Assembly: GCF_006351965.1 (NCBI RefSeq)
Contig: NZ_CP040932.1
Span: 1,488,001-1,552,000 of the forward strand
Length of the DNA: 64,000 bases
From: Oceanicola sp. D3
GTDB lineage: Bacteria > Pseudomonadota > Alphaproteobacteria > Rhodobacterales > Rhodobacteraceae
Direction of reading: 5' to 3'
Shown here: positions 1 through 7,654 of the stretch, piece after piece
Layout: every line of letters starts with the position of its first letter
Position numbering within the stretch: the first letter of the stretch is position 1
Translations under genes and position numbers: made by a program
The notes under the pieces: generated by a model
Seen by the model: the letters and a program-made list of their open reading frames with translations, nothing else
The model's database searches: none
What the model was told of the DNA's origin: nothing

Positions 1-77
1 CTGGCCGAATGGTGCAATCGCGCCAATGGGCGGGCGATTTCACCGGTCCGCTGGTGATGCGCGTGGTGATGGAGTAA
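1..77 (+). CDS. C-terminal end of an unidentified upstream protein (partial)
   Basis: An open frame enters from the left edge and stops at TAA 75-77, giving a 24-residue tail that ends LVMRVVME. It lies 30 nt upstream of the polysaccharide export lipoprotein on the same strand, so the two may share an operon for surface polysaccharide. The fragment is too short to assign to a family. Confidence 0.45.
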   Translation, partial: GRMVQSRQWAGDFTGPLVMRVVME

Positions 78-107
78 GCGTTGAGAGAAGTCGAGGGACC
101 AAGAACA

Positions 108-1469
108 ATGCAAAAACTGGCACTGATCTGCCTTGTGGCCAGCCTTGCCGCATGTGGTGCAGCCTACCAAAGCCCGAAGGTGCGGAGCGGCGCGAGCGAT
201 GGCACGCGCGTGCGGGTTGTGCCGGTCAACGCGGAGACGACGCTTCTCGCCAATCGCGGGGCCTACCGGCCCAAAACCCTGCCCGCCATCTTCTCGGCCA
301 ACGCCGGAACGGGCGGTGGGCTGCGTGGCGGTGGAGCCGTGCCGGATGCGGTGGTGGAGCCCACAACGCGGCCCGGAAGCCTGCAAACCCGCCTGCCGCC
401 ACCGGCACAGCCCGGCCCCTACACCATCGGCGTGGGCGATGTGTTGCTTCTGGCAACACCACAAGTGGGCGGAACGGTTGAAGAGCTCTCTGGCCTTCTG
501 GCGGCGCAGAACTCTCGCCAAGGCTATACGGTGCAGGATGACGGCTCGATCAACGTGCCCAACGTCGGCCGCGTGCGGATTGCCGGTATGACGGTGGAAG
601 AGGCCGAGGCGGCTATGTTCCAACGGTTGGTTGAAACCCAGATCGACCCGACATTCTCGCTTGAGATCGCCGAATTCAATTCTCAGAAGGTGTCGGTTGG
701 CGGTGCGGTGGCAAACCCGGCTGTCGCTCCGGTAACGCTGACACCGCTCTACCTTGATCAGGTGCTTGCTGCCGCTGGCGGTGTGACGGCCAAGGACGAT
801 GACTACGCGTCGATCCGTATTTACCGCGACGGCACGCTGTACCAGATTCCGCTGCGTGAATTTTACGCCCGCTCCGGCCTGAAGCGCATCCGTCTGATCG
901 ACGGAGATTCGGTGTTTGTCGATACCGAGTTCGAGCTCGACAGGGCGCAGGCTTACTTTGAACAGCAGATCACCCTTGCCGGCTTCCGCAGCCAGCAGCG
1001 CCGTGACGCACTGAGCGAGCTTTCCACCGAAATCTCGATCCGCCGGGATGCGCTAAACGAAGCGCGGCAGAACTATCTGACCCGCACCGAGTTGGGCGCG
1101 GTTGACCGAGACTACGTGTACATCACCGGCGAAGTCGCCAAACAGGCGCGGTTCCCGCTGCCGTTTGAGCAGCAGGCCAGCTTGGCTGATGCCCTCTTTG
1201 AAGGCGGCGGGGGCATCCCAACCGACACCGGAAATGTGAAAGAAATCTACGTGCTGCGGGCATCGGCGGACCCGCGCGAGTTTGGTGCGGTGACAGCTTG
1301 GCATCTCGACGCGCGCAATGCGGCCAACTTCACGCTTGCCGCCAAGTTCCAGTTGCGCCCTGATGACGTGATCTTCGTTGCCGAGCAGCCGGTTACGCGC
1401 TGGAACCGTGTTGTGCGCCAGATCACGCCGTCTCTTATCACAACGGGTGCGCAGGCCGTGGCCAACTGA
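108..1469 (+). CDS. Polysaccharide biosynthesis/export lipoprotein, Wza/KpsD type
   Basis: This 453-residue protein should form part of the outer-membrane channel that exports capsule or exopolysaccharide. I chose ATG 108 over the upstream in-frame TTG at 81. ATG 108 has a GAGGGA ribosome-binding site 10 nt upstream and is followed directly by a lipoprotein signal with lipobox LAACG. A Poly_export domain starts near residue 102 (YTIGVGDVLLL). SLBB-like segments follow near residue 195 (VSVGGAV) and near residue 335 (VYITGEVAKQARFPL), the second preceded by a helical stretch that may be coiled coil. The family name is secure, but the polysaccharide cannot be read from the window. The fragment ending at base 77 could be an operon partner. 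Confidence 0.88.
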   Translation: MQKLALICLVASLAACGAAYQSPKVRSGASDGTRVRVVPVNAETTLLANRGAYRPKTLPAIFSANAGTGGGLRGGGAVPDAVVEPTTRPGSLQTRLPPPAQPGPYTIGVGDVLLLATPQVGGTVEELSGLLAAQNSRQGYTVQDDGSINVPNVGRVRIAGMTVEEAEAAMFQRLVETQIDPTFSLEIAEFNSQKVSVGGAVANPAVAPVTLTPLYLDQVLAAAGGVTAKDDDYASIRIYRDGTLYQIPLREFYARSGLKRIRLIDGDSVFVDTEFELDRAQAYFEQQITLAGFRSQQRRDALSELSTEISIRRDALNEARQNYLTRTELGAVDRDYVYITGEVAKQARFPLPFEQQASLADALFEGGGGIPTDTGNVKEIYVLRASADPREFGAVTAWHLDARNAANFTLAAKFQLRPDDVIFVAEQPVTRWNRVVRQITPSLITTGAQAVAN

Positions 1470-1529
1470 GCCACGGGCGCGAGGGCTGCCACCAGCAAAC
1501 CCAGGTTCATCATCTCCGAAGTAGGGGAG

Positions 1530-1613
1530 TGGTGGGCGACCCTGGAATCGAACCAGGCATGGGTCTCCCCGGCGGAGTTACAGTCCGCTGCCGCACCTTG
1601 CAGCTCGTCGCCC
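1530..1613 (-). tRNA. tRNA-Tyr (anticodon GTA)
   Basis: Read on the minus strand, the acceptor stem GGGCGAC pairs with GTCGCCC, followed by discriminator A and an encoded CCA (complement of 1530-1532). The D stem is GCTGC/GCAGC, the anticodon stem-loop is GCGGA-CTGTAAC-TCCGC with anticodon GTA, and a long variable arm is present as expected for a class II tRNA. The T arm carries GGTTCGATTCC. Confidence 0.96.
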
Positions 1614-1721
1614 AACGCTGGAGCGGAATACAAAGCCCGCCCCGGGGCGTCAAGGCGAAAAACCTTGCGATTTGCCCGTAGCATCCCCATGCAGGGGCGC
1701 GACATCAGGAGAGGTGTGGAC

Positions 1722-2513
1722 GTGGCAAAAAAACCGACGTGGGTGGTCGATAAAGAGCGCGCAAAGCGAGCAAGCGCGGCGGAGACCTTGTGGCTCTTCG
1801 GGCTGCATGCCGTGCGCGATGCACTCGCGAATCCGGCACGCGAAAAGCTGCGGCTGGTGCTGACGCGCAATGCCGCCGACCGGCTGGGAGAGGCCTGCTG
1901 GCAGGATGCGGGACTGGAGCCCGAACTCGCCGATCCGCGCCGGTTTCCGGTGCCGCTCGATCCGGGATCGGTGCATCAGGGCGCCGCGCTTGAGGTGAAG
2001 CCTCTGGATTGGGGCAGCGTGGAGAGCCGGTGCATTGCCGGGCCGGGCCGCCCGCTTGTGGTGCTGCTTGATAGGGTGACTGACCCGCATAATGTTGGTG
2101 CCATCCTCAGATCCGCCGAGGTGTTCGGGGCGCGTGCGGTGGTGGCAACGGCGCGCCATTCGGCCCCCGAAACCGGGGCCCTCGCCAAGACGGCCTCCGG
2201 CGCGCTTGAGCGGCAGCCCTACCTGCGGGTGCGCAACCTTGCCGACACGATGGAAGAACTGCGTGCTGCTGGATTCACCATTCTTGGGCTTGCGGGCGAG
2301 GCCGACAGTGAGCTGGAGCCTGCCCTTGGGACGCTGCCAGAAGGGCAGGCCGTTGCGCTGGTTTTGGGGGCTGAGGGGCCGGGCCTGCGCGAGCGCACGC
2401 GCGATACTTGCGACCAGCTTGTGAAGATTCCCTTTGCTGGTGAGTTCGGCTCGCTCAATGTTTCCAACGCTGCAGCGGTGTCTCTCTATGCCGCAGCGCG
2501 AAAGTTTTCATGA
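1722..2513 (+). CDS. rlmB: 23S rRNA (guanosine-2'-O-)-methyltransferase RlmB, SpoU/TrmH family
   Basis: RlmB is an SAM-dependent SPOUT enzyme that methylates the ribose of a conserved G in 23S rRNA domain V. The N-terminal substrate-binding domain covers about the first 90 residues (WLFGLHAVRDAL). All three SpoU motifs follow: DPHNVGAILRSAEVFGA with its Asn and Arg, LVLGAEGPGL, and the knot motif PFAGEFGSLNVSNAAAVSLY. I chose GTG 1722 because AGGAGAGG at 1707-1714 lies about 8 nt upstream; GTG 1716 is equally in frame. An ATG at 1690 would add an unsupported extension. At 263 residues it matches the usual family length. It starts about 110 nt from the 5' end of the divergently oriented tRNA-Tyr. 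Confidence 0.92.
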   Translation: MAKKPTWVVDKERAKRASAAETLWLFGLHAVRDALANPAREKLRLVLTRNAADRLGEACWQDAGLEPELADPRRFPVPLDPGSVHQGAALEVKPLDWGSVESRCIAGPGRPLVVLLDRVTDPHNVGAILRSAEVFGARAVVATARHSAPETGALAKTASGALERQPYLRVRNLADTMEELRAAGFTILGLAGEADSELEPALGTLPEGQAVALVLGAEGPGLRERTRDTCDQLVKIPFAGEFGSLNVSNAAAVSLYAAARKFS

Positions 2514-2589
2514 TATCACCTTTGCGCGAAGGGGCTGGCCAAGGTGGAGGGTGCGGCCCCATCCTCTGAGCACACCAAGGAGGATGCCC

Positions 2590-3033
2590 ATGCTCACCCG
2601 CCGCCTGTTGCTCGCCTCGGCTCTTGCCTGCCTCGCCATGCCTGCGCTTGCTGAAGAGCCGCCGATTTTTGCCACCTCATCGCTTGCGATTCAGGGATAC
2701 GACCCGGTTGCCTACTTCAAAGAGGGCAAGCCCGTGGAGGGAACGGCGGCGCATCAGCTCATGTGGATGGGCGCAACCTGGCGCTTTGCGAACGCGGCGA
2801 ATCGGGATGCTTTCGAGCGGGAGCCGCAGCGGTATGCGCCGCAATATGGAGGCTATTGCGCCTATGCAGCCTCGCAAGGCTATGTTGCCCCAACAGACCC
2901 ATCGGCCTTTACGGTTCATGAAGGCAAGCTCTACCTGAACTACTCCAAATCCGTGCGTGGCATATGGGAGCGGGATATCCCGGGCCATATCTCGGCGGCA
3001 GATGCCAACTGGCCCAAACCGTTGAAAAAATAG
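2590..3033 (+). CDS. YHS domain-containing secreted protein
   Basis: This 147-residue protein starts with a clear Sec signal (MLTRRLLLASALACLAMPAL, cleaved near ALA-EE). The mature part is a YHS domain: IQGYDPVAYF, then WRFANAANRDAFEREP, then YGGYCAYA with a cysteine. YHS domains are linked to metal or redox roles in periplasmic proteins; no substrate can be named here. ATG 2590 is preferred over ATG 2584 because AAGGAGG (2577-2583) leaves a 6-nt spacer to it and none to 2584. It follows rlmB by 76 nt and probably forms its own unit. Confidence 0.85.
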   Translation: MLTRRLLLASALACLAMPALAEEPPIFATSSLAIQGYDPVAYFKEGKPVEGTAAHQLMWMGATWRFANAANRDAFEREPQRYAPQYGGYCAYAASQGYVAPTDPSAFTVHEGKLYLNYSKSVRGIWERDIPGHISAADANWPKPLKK

Positions 3034-3111
3034 GGTTGAACCTGCCCGGCAGCGCGTCAGGATCACCTCGCGGCCGTTAACCTCGCGTTCACAGGTACAT
3101 TACATGCTCTT

Positions 3112-3233
3112 GGAAAGATCGTTCTCGTGACTACCTCGATGAACAGGAGCGTTGGTTCGGAACACCAGCGTTTCACTTCACTGTCCCTCGTTCCGCGACT
3201 TGCGCTCGGGCCTTTTGGTTCGGGCGCTTTTTT
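3112..3233 (+). ncRNA. Candidate small RNA or terminated leader upstream of the CoA-binding protein gene
   Basis: The 218-nt gap between the YHS gene and the CoA-binding gene has a promoter-like pair, TTAACC (3077-3082) and TTACAT (3100-3105), separated by exactly 17 nt, predicting a start near 3112. Inside is a hairpin with CGTTGGT (3150-3156) paired to ACCAGCG (3164-3170). The segment ends in a strong intrinsic terminator. No convincing ORF is present. It does not show SRP RNA or 6S hallmarks I could recognise. It could be an independent sRNA or a 5' leader that attenuates the downstream gene. The start position is a prediction. Confidence 0.45.
3202..3233 (+). terminator. Rho-independent terminator
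   Basis: GCGCTCGGGCC (3202-3212) and GGTTCGGGCGC (3217-3227) form an 11-bp stem, with three G-U pairs, around a TTTT loop. Six T residues (3228-3233) follow. It ends only 18 nt before the ATG of the next gene, so it terminates something transcribed within the gap or coming from the YHS gene. Confidence 0.8.
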
Positions 3234-3251
3234 CTCTTGCAGGGCCCGCCG

Positions 3252-3719
3252 ATGAGCTACGCTGACAGTCTGCTTCGCCGCATCCTCACCGAAACCAAGG
3301 TGATCGCCTGCGTTGGCGTGTCCATGAACGAGGTGCGCCCCAGCTACTACGTGGCCCGCTATCTTTCGCTCAAGGGATACCGGGTGATTCCGGTCAACCC
3401 GGGCCACGCGGGCAAGGTGCTGTTCGGCGAAACCATCATGCCAGACCTCAGCTCGATTGATGCGCCTGTCGATATGGTTGATATTTTTCGCCGCTCCGAG
3501 CATGTGCCGCCCATCGTGGAAGAGGCTTTGGCCGCCTTCCCTGATCTGAAAACCGTCTGGATGCAGATTGGCGTTGAAAATGCCGAAGCTGCCGCGATGG
3601 CCGAGGCCCGGGGTGTGACAGTGATTCAGAACCTCTGCCCGAAGATGGAGTATCAGCGGCTCTTTGGCGAGTTGCGCATGGGCGGGTTCAACACCGGGGT
3701 GATTTCTTCGAAACTCTAG
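3252..3719 (+). CDS. CoA-binding domain protein (YccU family)
   Basis: This 155-residue protein is a single Rossmann-like CoA-binding domain. Visible landmarks are the nucleotide-binding start [20 protein letters not shown], the strand [19 protein letters not shown], the central [14 protein letters not shown], and [12 protein letters not shown] followed by [14 protein letters not shown] near the C-terminus. Members resemble the CoA-binding domain of succinyl-CoA synthetase but have no established enzymatic activity. ATG 3252 is used rather than TTG 3237, which lies within the tail of the terminator region; GCAGGG at 3239-3244 is the likely ribosome-binding site. Transcription must either read through the terminator just upstream or start very close to the gene. 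Confidence 0.88.
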   Translation: MSYADSLLRRILTETKVIACVGVSMNEVRPSYYVARYLSLKGYRVIPVNPGHAGKVLFGETIMPDLSSIDAPVDMVDIFRRSEHVPPIVEEALAAFPDLKTVWMQIGVENAEAAAMAEARGVTVIQNLCPKMEYQRLFGELRMGGFNTGVISSKL

Positions 3720-3771
3720 ACCTTTCCGCCGCGCTCAGGCATATCAGGCGAGACCAAAAGGAGCCGAGCCA

Positions 3772-4155
3772 ATGGGTATACTGAACACTCTTCTGCGTGC
3801 CGTCACATGGTGGAACGGCTCCACGCTTGGCACTCAGCTGTTTACGTGGCGCAAGGGCACCCGCGTGGGCGAGGATGACGCCGGTAACGTGTTTTATCGC
3901 AATGCCGACGACAGCAAGCGCTGGGTGATCTTCAATGGTGAAGTGGAGGCGTCGCGGATCAGCCCCGATTGGCATGGCTGGCTGCACAAGACCTTCAAGG
4001 AACCGCCGACAGACCGCCCGCTGCCCCACAAAGCGTGGGAGAAGCCGCACCTCGAGAACATGACCGGCACGCCGCTGGCCTATGCGCCTTCGGGCTCCAT
4101 CCGCCGCGCCCAGCCGGCCAAGCGGCAAGATTATGAGGCCTGGAGCCCCGAGTAA
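3772..4155 (+). CDS. NADH:ubiquinone oxidoreductase NDUFA12-type accessory subunit
   Basis: This 127-residue protein matches the NDUFA12 (17.2 kDa) family, an accessory subunit of respiratory complex I shared by alphaproteobacteria and mitochondria. Signature stretches are [18 protein letters not shown] at the N-terminus, then [27 protein letters not shown] and [11 protein letters not shown]. The ATG at 3772 follows AAAGGAGCC. It is separated from the nuo operon, as is common, and is followed 31 nt later by mlaD and the DUF2155 gene on the same strand. Confidence 0.93.
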   Translation: MGILNTLLRAVTWWNGSTLGTQLFTWRKGTRVGEDDAGNVFYRNADDSKRWVIFNGEVEASRISPDWHGWLHKTFKEPPTDRPLPHKAWEKPHLENMTGTPLAYAPSGSIRRAQPAKRQDYEAWSPE

Positions 4156-4186
4156 GGGGCGAAACCGGGCGGCGGCCGGAGGGGCA

Positions 4187-4636
4187 ATGTCGGAAAACAC
4201 CACCGAAGCGATTGTGGGGGCCTGCGTTTTGGCCGCGGCTGCAGGGTTCCTGTGGTATGCCGCAGGGCTGACGGATGCGGGCGGCCCCTCGGGGGCCAGC
4301 TATCCTTTGCAGGCCAGCTTCCGCTCTGCCGAGGGCATTTCGGTAGGCACCGATGTGCGACTCGCGGGGGTGAAGATCGGCTCGGTGCGCGGACTTGAGC
4401 TGAACGCCCAGAGCTTTCGGGCCGAGGCGACCTTCGCAATTTCCGATGGCATCGAACTGCCTGAAGACAGCTCTGCTGCGATTTCGTCGGAAGGGCTGCT
4501 TGGCGGGAATTTCATCGAGATCATCCCCGGCGGTTCGCCCTTCAACCTCGAAGCGGGCGGCGAAATCCTCGACACCCAAGGCGCAATCAGCCTGATCGGC
4601 TTGCTGACCAAGTTCGTTTCAGGATCTGACGAATGA
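4187..4636 (+). CDS. mlaD: Outer membrane lipid asymmetry protein MlaD (MCE domain)
   Basis: MlaD is the inner-membrane-anchored MCE subunit of the Mla phospholipid transporter. It has one N-terminal membrane helix (AIVGACVLAAAAGFLWYAAG) and then a single MCE domain: YPLQASFRSAEGISVGTDVR, then LAGVKIGSVRGLEL, and GLLGGNFIEIIPGG near the end. ATG 4187 is chosen because CCGGAGGGG lies just upstream and it gives the usual short cytoplasmic start MSENTTEA. At 149 residues the length is typical. No mlaE or mlaF is adjacent, so the rest of the transporter is elsewhere. The stop overlaps the next start by ATGA, indicating translational coupling. Confidence 0.92.
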   Translation: MSENTTEAIVGACVLAAAAGFLWYAAGLTDAGGPSGASYPLQASFRSAEGISVGTDVRLAGVKIGSVRGLELNAQSFRAEATFAISDGIELPEDSSAAISSEGLLGGNFIEIIPGGSPFNLEAGGEILDTQGAISLIGLLTKFVSGSDE

Positions 4637-4992
4637 AGATGGCCCTGAAAGCCCTTGGCGCCACGGTGCTTTTTGCCACGTCGGCCTCTGGGCAGGCGGT
4701 GCTGGAGGGGCAGGGCGCCGTTTTGCGCGGGTTGGATAAGCTCTCCAGCGTCACCTCCGATCTGGAAGTGGGCAAGGGTGGCACGGTGCGCTATGGGCCG
4801 CTTCAGGTGACGCTGTCGGATTGTCGCTACCCCGAAGGAACACCGGCGCGGGCCACGGCCTACCTCGTGATCGAAGATGACAGCGCCGAAGCGCCGATAT
4901 TTGCCGGCTGGATGCTTGCCTCGGCGCCCGCGCTCAATGCGATGGATCACCAGCGCTATGATATCTGGGTGTTGCGCTGCACCACCGAGTGA
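4633..4992 (+). CDS. DUF2155 domain-containing periplasmic protein
   Basis: This is a 119-residue protein with a Sec-like signal (MALKALGATVLFATSASG) and the DUF2155 pattern AVLRGLDKLSSV, KGGTVRYGPLQVTLSDCRYP, and the C-terminal FAGWMLASAPALNAMDHQRY followed by DIWVLRC. The two cysteines, one in LSDCRYP and one in VLRCTTE, could form a disulfide. The molecular role of the family is unknown. It starts on the ATGA overlap with mlaD, so the two are co-translated. Its last 37 nt overlap the 3' end of aat on the opposite strand. Confidence 0.87.
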   Translation: MKMALKALGATVLFATSASGQAVLEGQGAVLRGLDKLSSVTSDLEVGKGGTVRYGPLQVTLSDCRYPEGTPARATAYLVIEDDSAEAPIFAGWMLASAPALNAMDHQRYDIWVLRCTTE

Positions 4993-5594
4993 CCGCTCGG
5001 AACCTCGGTCAAGCTCCTGAAATCGCAGTCGAGTTTTCGCGCCTTGGCCAAGCGTTTGCGATAGTCTTCGCGTGATATCTCGATCGCGCCGAGGCTGGCG
5101 AGGTGGGGTGTGATGAACTGCGTGTCAAAGAGGGTAAACCCGCAACGGCGCAGGTGATCGACAAGGTAGGCCAGCGCCACTTTGGAGGCGTCCCGGCGAC
5201 GCGAGAACATGCTCTCTCCGCAAAAGCAGCCCCCCAGCGCCACCCCATAGACCCCGCCCACCAAGGCCTCACCGTCCCACACCTCCAGCGAGTGCGCATG
5301 GCCCTCGGCATGGAGCGTGCGGTAGAGCCGGTGGATCTCTGCGTTGATCCAGGTGGTCTCCCGGTCGGCGCAGGCATCCATGACGCCGCCAAAATCGGCG
5401 TTTGTTGTAATAGTGAAAGCCTCGCGCCGGATCAGCCGCGCGAGGGAGCGTGAAATGTGGAAATTCTCCAAGGGGAAGATGCCCCTCAGGCGCGGTTCGA
5501 CCCAGTAGATCTCATCTGCATCGGCATCGTCGGCCATGGGAAACAGGCCCATTCGATAGGCCCGCATCAGAAGATCGGTTGTGAGCGGCTCCAC
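4956..5594 (-). CDS. aat: Leucyl/phenylalanyl-tRNA--protein transferase
   Basis: Aat adds Leu or Phe from charged tRNA to N-terminal Arg or Lys of proteins, marking them for the N-end rule pathway. The 212-residue protein has the N-terminal LLMRAYRMGLFPMADDAD, then IYWVEPRLRGIFPL, then HAEGHAHSLEVWDGEALVGG and VYGVALGGCFCGESMFSRRR, and later TLFDTQFITPHLASLGA, all hallmark blocks of the family. It lies 10 nt downstream of accC and is probably the last gene of accB-accC-aat. Its 3' end overlaps the convergent DUF2155 gene. Confidence 0.95.
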   Translation of the reverse strand: MEPLTTDLLMRAYRMGLFPMADDADADEIYWVEPRLRGIFPLENFHISRSLARLIRREAFTITTNADFGGVMDACADRETTWINAEIHRLYRTLHAEGHAHSLEVWDGEALVGGVYGVALGGCFCGESMFSRRRDASKVALAYLVDHLRRCGFTLFDTQFITPHLASLGAIEISREDYRKRLAKARKLDCDFRSLTEVPSGHSVVQRNTQIS

Positions 5595-5604
5595 CCGCTA
5601 GGCC

Positions 5605-6954
5605 TCAGCCTTGCAGGTTGGTTTCGAGCCAGCCTTCGAGCCAGTGGATATCATAATCACCGCTCTGCACGTCTGCCTCTTCCAGCAGGGCGCGGAACAG
5701 CGGAACGGTGGTATCCACCCCGTCAACGATCAGCTCACCCAGTGCCCGGTTGAGCCGCGCCAGCGCCTCGGGGCGATCCCGGCCATGGACGATCAGCTTG
5801 CCGATCAGGCTGTCGTAATACGGCGGGATCGAATAGCCGTCATAAAGCGCCGAATCCATCCGCACGCCCAGCCCGCCGGGGGAGTGAAACTGAGTGATCC
5901 GACCGGGGCAGGGGGAGAAGTTGGGCAACTTCTCCGCGTTGATCCGCACCTCGATGGCATGGCCGTTGAGCTTGAGGTCTTCCTGGCTGAACGACAGCGG
6001 AAGCCCGGCGGCGACGCGGATCTGCTCGCGCACGAGATCCTGGCCGAACACCAGCTCTGTCACCGGATGCTCAACCTGAAGACGGGTGTTCATCTCGATG
6101 AAGAAAAACTCGCCGTCCTCATAAAGAAACTCAATCGTCCCGGCGCCGGCATAGTTGATCGACGCTACTGCATCTGCGCAGGTCTTGCCGATTTTCGCCC
6201 GCAGTTCCGGGGTGATGGCGGGGCCGGGGGCCTCTTCAAACACCTTCTGGTGCCGCCGCTGCAAAGAGCAATCGCGCTCGCCGAGATGCACAGCGCCGCC
6301 CTTGCCATCGCCAAAGACCTGCACCTCGATATGCCGGGGCTTGCCGAGATATTTCTCGATATAGACCTCGTCATTGCCAAAGGCGCTCTTGCCTTCGGAA
6401 CGTGCGGTGCGGAAGGCGTTCTCAAGCTCTTTGGCGGACTTCGCCAGCTTCATGCCGCGCCCGCCGCCGCCTGCGGTGGCCTTGATGATGACCGGATAGC
6501 CGATCTCTTCGGCCACCTTCTGCGCCGTCTCGTAATCGGGCACGCCGCCATCGGAGCCGGGCACGCAGGGCACGCCGAGCTTTTTCATCGTGTCCTTGGC
6601 GGTGATCTTGTCACCCATCACCCGGATATGCTCGGCGGTGGGGCCGATGAAGGTGAGGCCGTGGTCTTCGACGATCTGCACGAAGTTGGCGTTTTCCGAC
6701 AGGAAGCCATAGCCGGGGTGGATCGCGTTGGCGCCGGAAATTTCACAGGCCGAGATGATCGCCGGAAAGCTCAGATAGCTTTGGGCCGAGGAGGGCGGGC
6801 CGATGCAGATTGCCTCATCGGCCATGCGCACATGCATGGCGTCGCTGTCGGCGGTGGAGTGCACGGCAACCGAGGGGATGCCCATTTCGCGGCAGGCACG
6901 CACCACACGCAGGGCGATTTCGCCGCGGTTTGCGATGAGGATCTTATCGAACAT
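5605..6954 (-). CDS. accC: Acetyl-CoA carboxylase biotin carboxylase subunit AccC
   Basis: AccC carboxylates the biotin on AccB using ATP and bicarbonate, the first half-reaction of acetyl-CoA carboxylase in fatty acid synthesis. The 449-residue protein starts [20 protein letters not shown]. It shows the ATP-grasp glycine loop [16 protein letters not shown], the active-site stretch [20 protein letters not shown], and [18 protein letters not shown]. Length and order match the stand-alone biotin carboxylase rather than a longer acyl-CoA carboxylase alpha subunit. It follows accB by 10 nt. The carboxyltransferase genes accA and accD are not in the window. Confidence 0.97.
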   Translation of the reverse strand: MFDKILIANRGEIALRVVRACREMGIPSVAVHSTADSDAMHVRMADEAICIGPPSSAQSYLSFPAIISACEISGANAIHPGYGFLSENANFVQIVEDHGLTFIGPTAEHIRVMGDKITAKDTMKKLGVPCVPGSDGGVPDYETAQKVAEEIGYPVIIKATAGGGGRGMKLAKSAKELENAFRTARSEGKSAFGNDEVYIEKYLGKPRHIEVQVFGDGKGGAVHLGERDCSLQRRHQKVFEEAPGPAITPELRAKIGKTCADAVASINYAGAGTIEFLYEDGEFFFIEMNTRLQVEHPVTELVFGQDLVREQIRVAAGLPLSFSQEDLKLNGHAIEVRINAEKLPNFSPCPGRITQFHSPGGLGVRMDSALYDGYSIPPYYDSLIGKLIVHGRDRPEALARLNRALGELIVDGVDTTVPLFRALLEEADVQSGDYDIHWLEGWLETNLQG

Positions 6955-6964
6955 TGCCAGCGCC

Positions 6965-7459
6965 TTACTCGACGATCATCAGGGGGGCACCAAACTCAAC
7001 CGGCGCACCGTCTTCGACGAGGATGCGCTTGACCGTACCACCACGGGGGCTTGGGATCTGGTTCATTGTCTTCATCGCCTCGACGATGAGGAGCGTCTGG
7101 CCTTCTTCAACCTTGTCGCCAACCTTGACGAAGGCGGGCGAGCCGGGCTCGGCCTGAAGGTAGGCGGTGCCCACCATCGGCGAGGTCACCGCGCCGGGGG
7201 CCTGTGCCGGATCTTCGGCCTCACCTGCCGCAGCAGCGGCGGGCGCCGGGGCCGCAGCGGGCGCGGGTGCGGCAACAGCGGGAGCGGCGGAGGGGGCGAC
7301 TTGCACCACCTGTTGCTCCATCTTGCGGCTTACCCGCACATTCAGGCTGTCGTCCTGCCCGTAATCCCGCTTTACCTGAAGCTCGGTCAGATCATTGGAT
7401 CGCAACAATTCTGCCAGCGCCTGAATAAAGGCGACGTCTGCATCGTGGGTCTTACTCAT
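6965..7459 (-). CDS. accB: Acetyl-CoA carboxylase biotin carboxyl carrier protein AccB
   Basis: AccB carries the biotin that shuttles CO2 between AccC and the carboxyltransferase. The 164-residue protein has an N-terminal domain ([19 protein letters not shown]), an Ala/Pro-rich flexible linker at about residues 60-90, and the biotinyl domain with [20 protein letters not shown]-type features ending in [13 protein letters not shown], whose Lys is biotinylated. ATG 7459 is chosen because it gives the conserved MSKTHDADV start preceded by GAGAAAGAGGAC; the open frame runs further upstream without support. It is first in an accB-accC-aat unit. An LacI-like palindrome lies about 80 nt upstream. Confidence 0.96.
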   Translation of the reverse strand: MSKTHDADVAFIQALAELLRSNDLTELQVKRDYGQDDSLNVRVSRKMEQQVVQVAPSAAPAVAAPAPAAAPAPAAAAAGEAEDPAQAPGAVTSPMVGTAYLQAEPGSPAFVKVGDKVEEGQTLLIVEAMKTMNQIPSPRGGTVKRILVEDGAPVEFGAPLMIVE

Positions 7460-7539
7460 GCCGTCCTCTTTCTCGCCTGCCCCGGTTCGTGCCGGGCACA
7501 AATTATGGGCAGCGTTATACGCCCAATGCCACGTAAGTG

Positions 7540-7608
7540 AAAGCGCAAGCGCTTTGAACCCCCTGAATTTCACAAGTAAGAAATTTACCGTTTGATAAAA
7601 AATTTACC
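7540..7608. promoter_or_regulatory. Divergent accB/preT control region: palindrome plus direct repeats
   Basis: Between the divergent accB and preT starts lies a perfect 16-bp inverted repeat AAAGCGC-AA-GCGCTTT (7540-7555), containing the core AAGCGCTT typical of LacI-family operators. A direct repeat AAATTTACC follows at 7581-7589 and 7600-7608, 19 bp apart in an AT-rich patch. The direct repeat is nearer preT and may control pyrimidine degradation; the palindrome is nearer accB. The binding proteins are unknown. Confidence 0.45.
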
Positions 7609-7654
7609 CTGTGCCAGCCTTCTCTCAACCGATCATTGCAGCAGGGAAGCCACG

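Noticed and set aside
3034-3251. SAM or other known riboswitch
   Set aside because: I could not find the core motifs of a known class. The region is described only as a candidate small RNA or leader.
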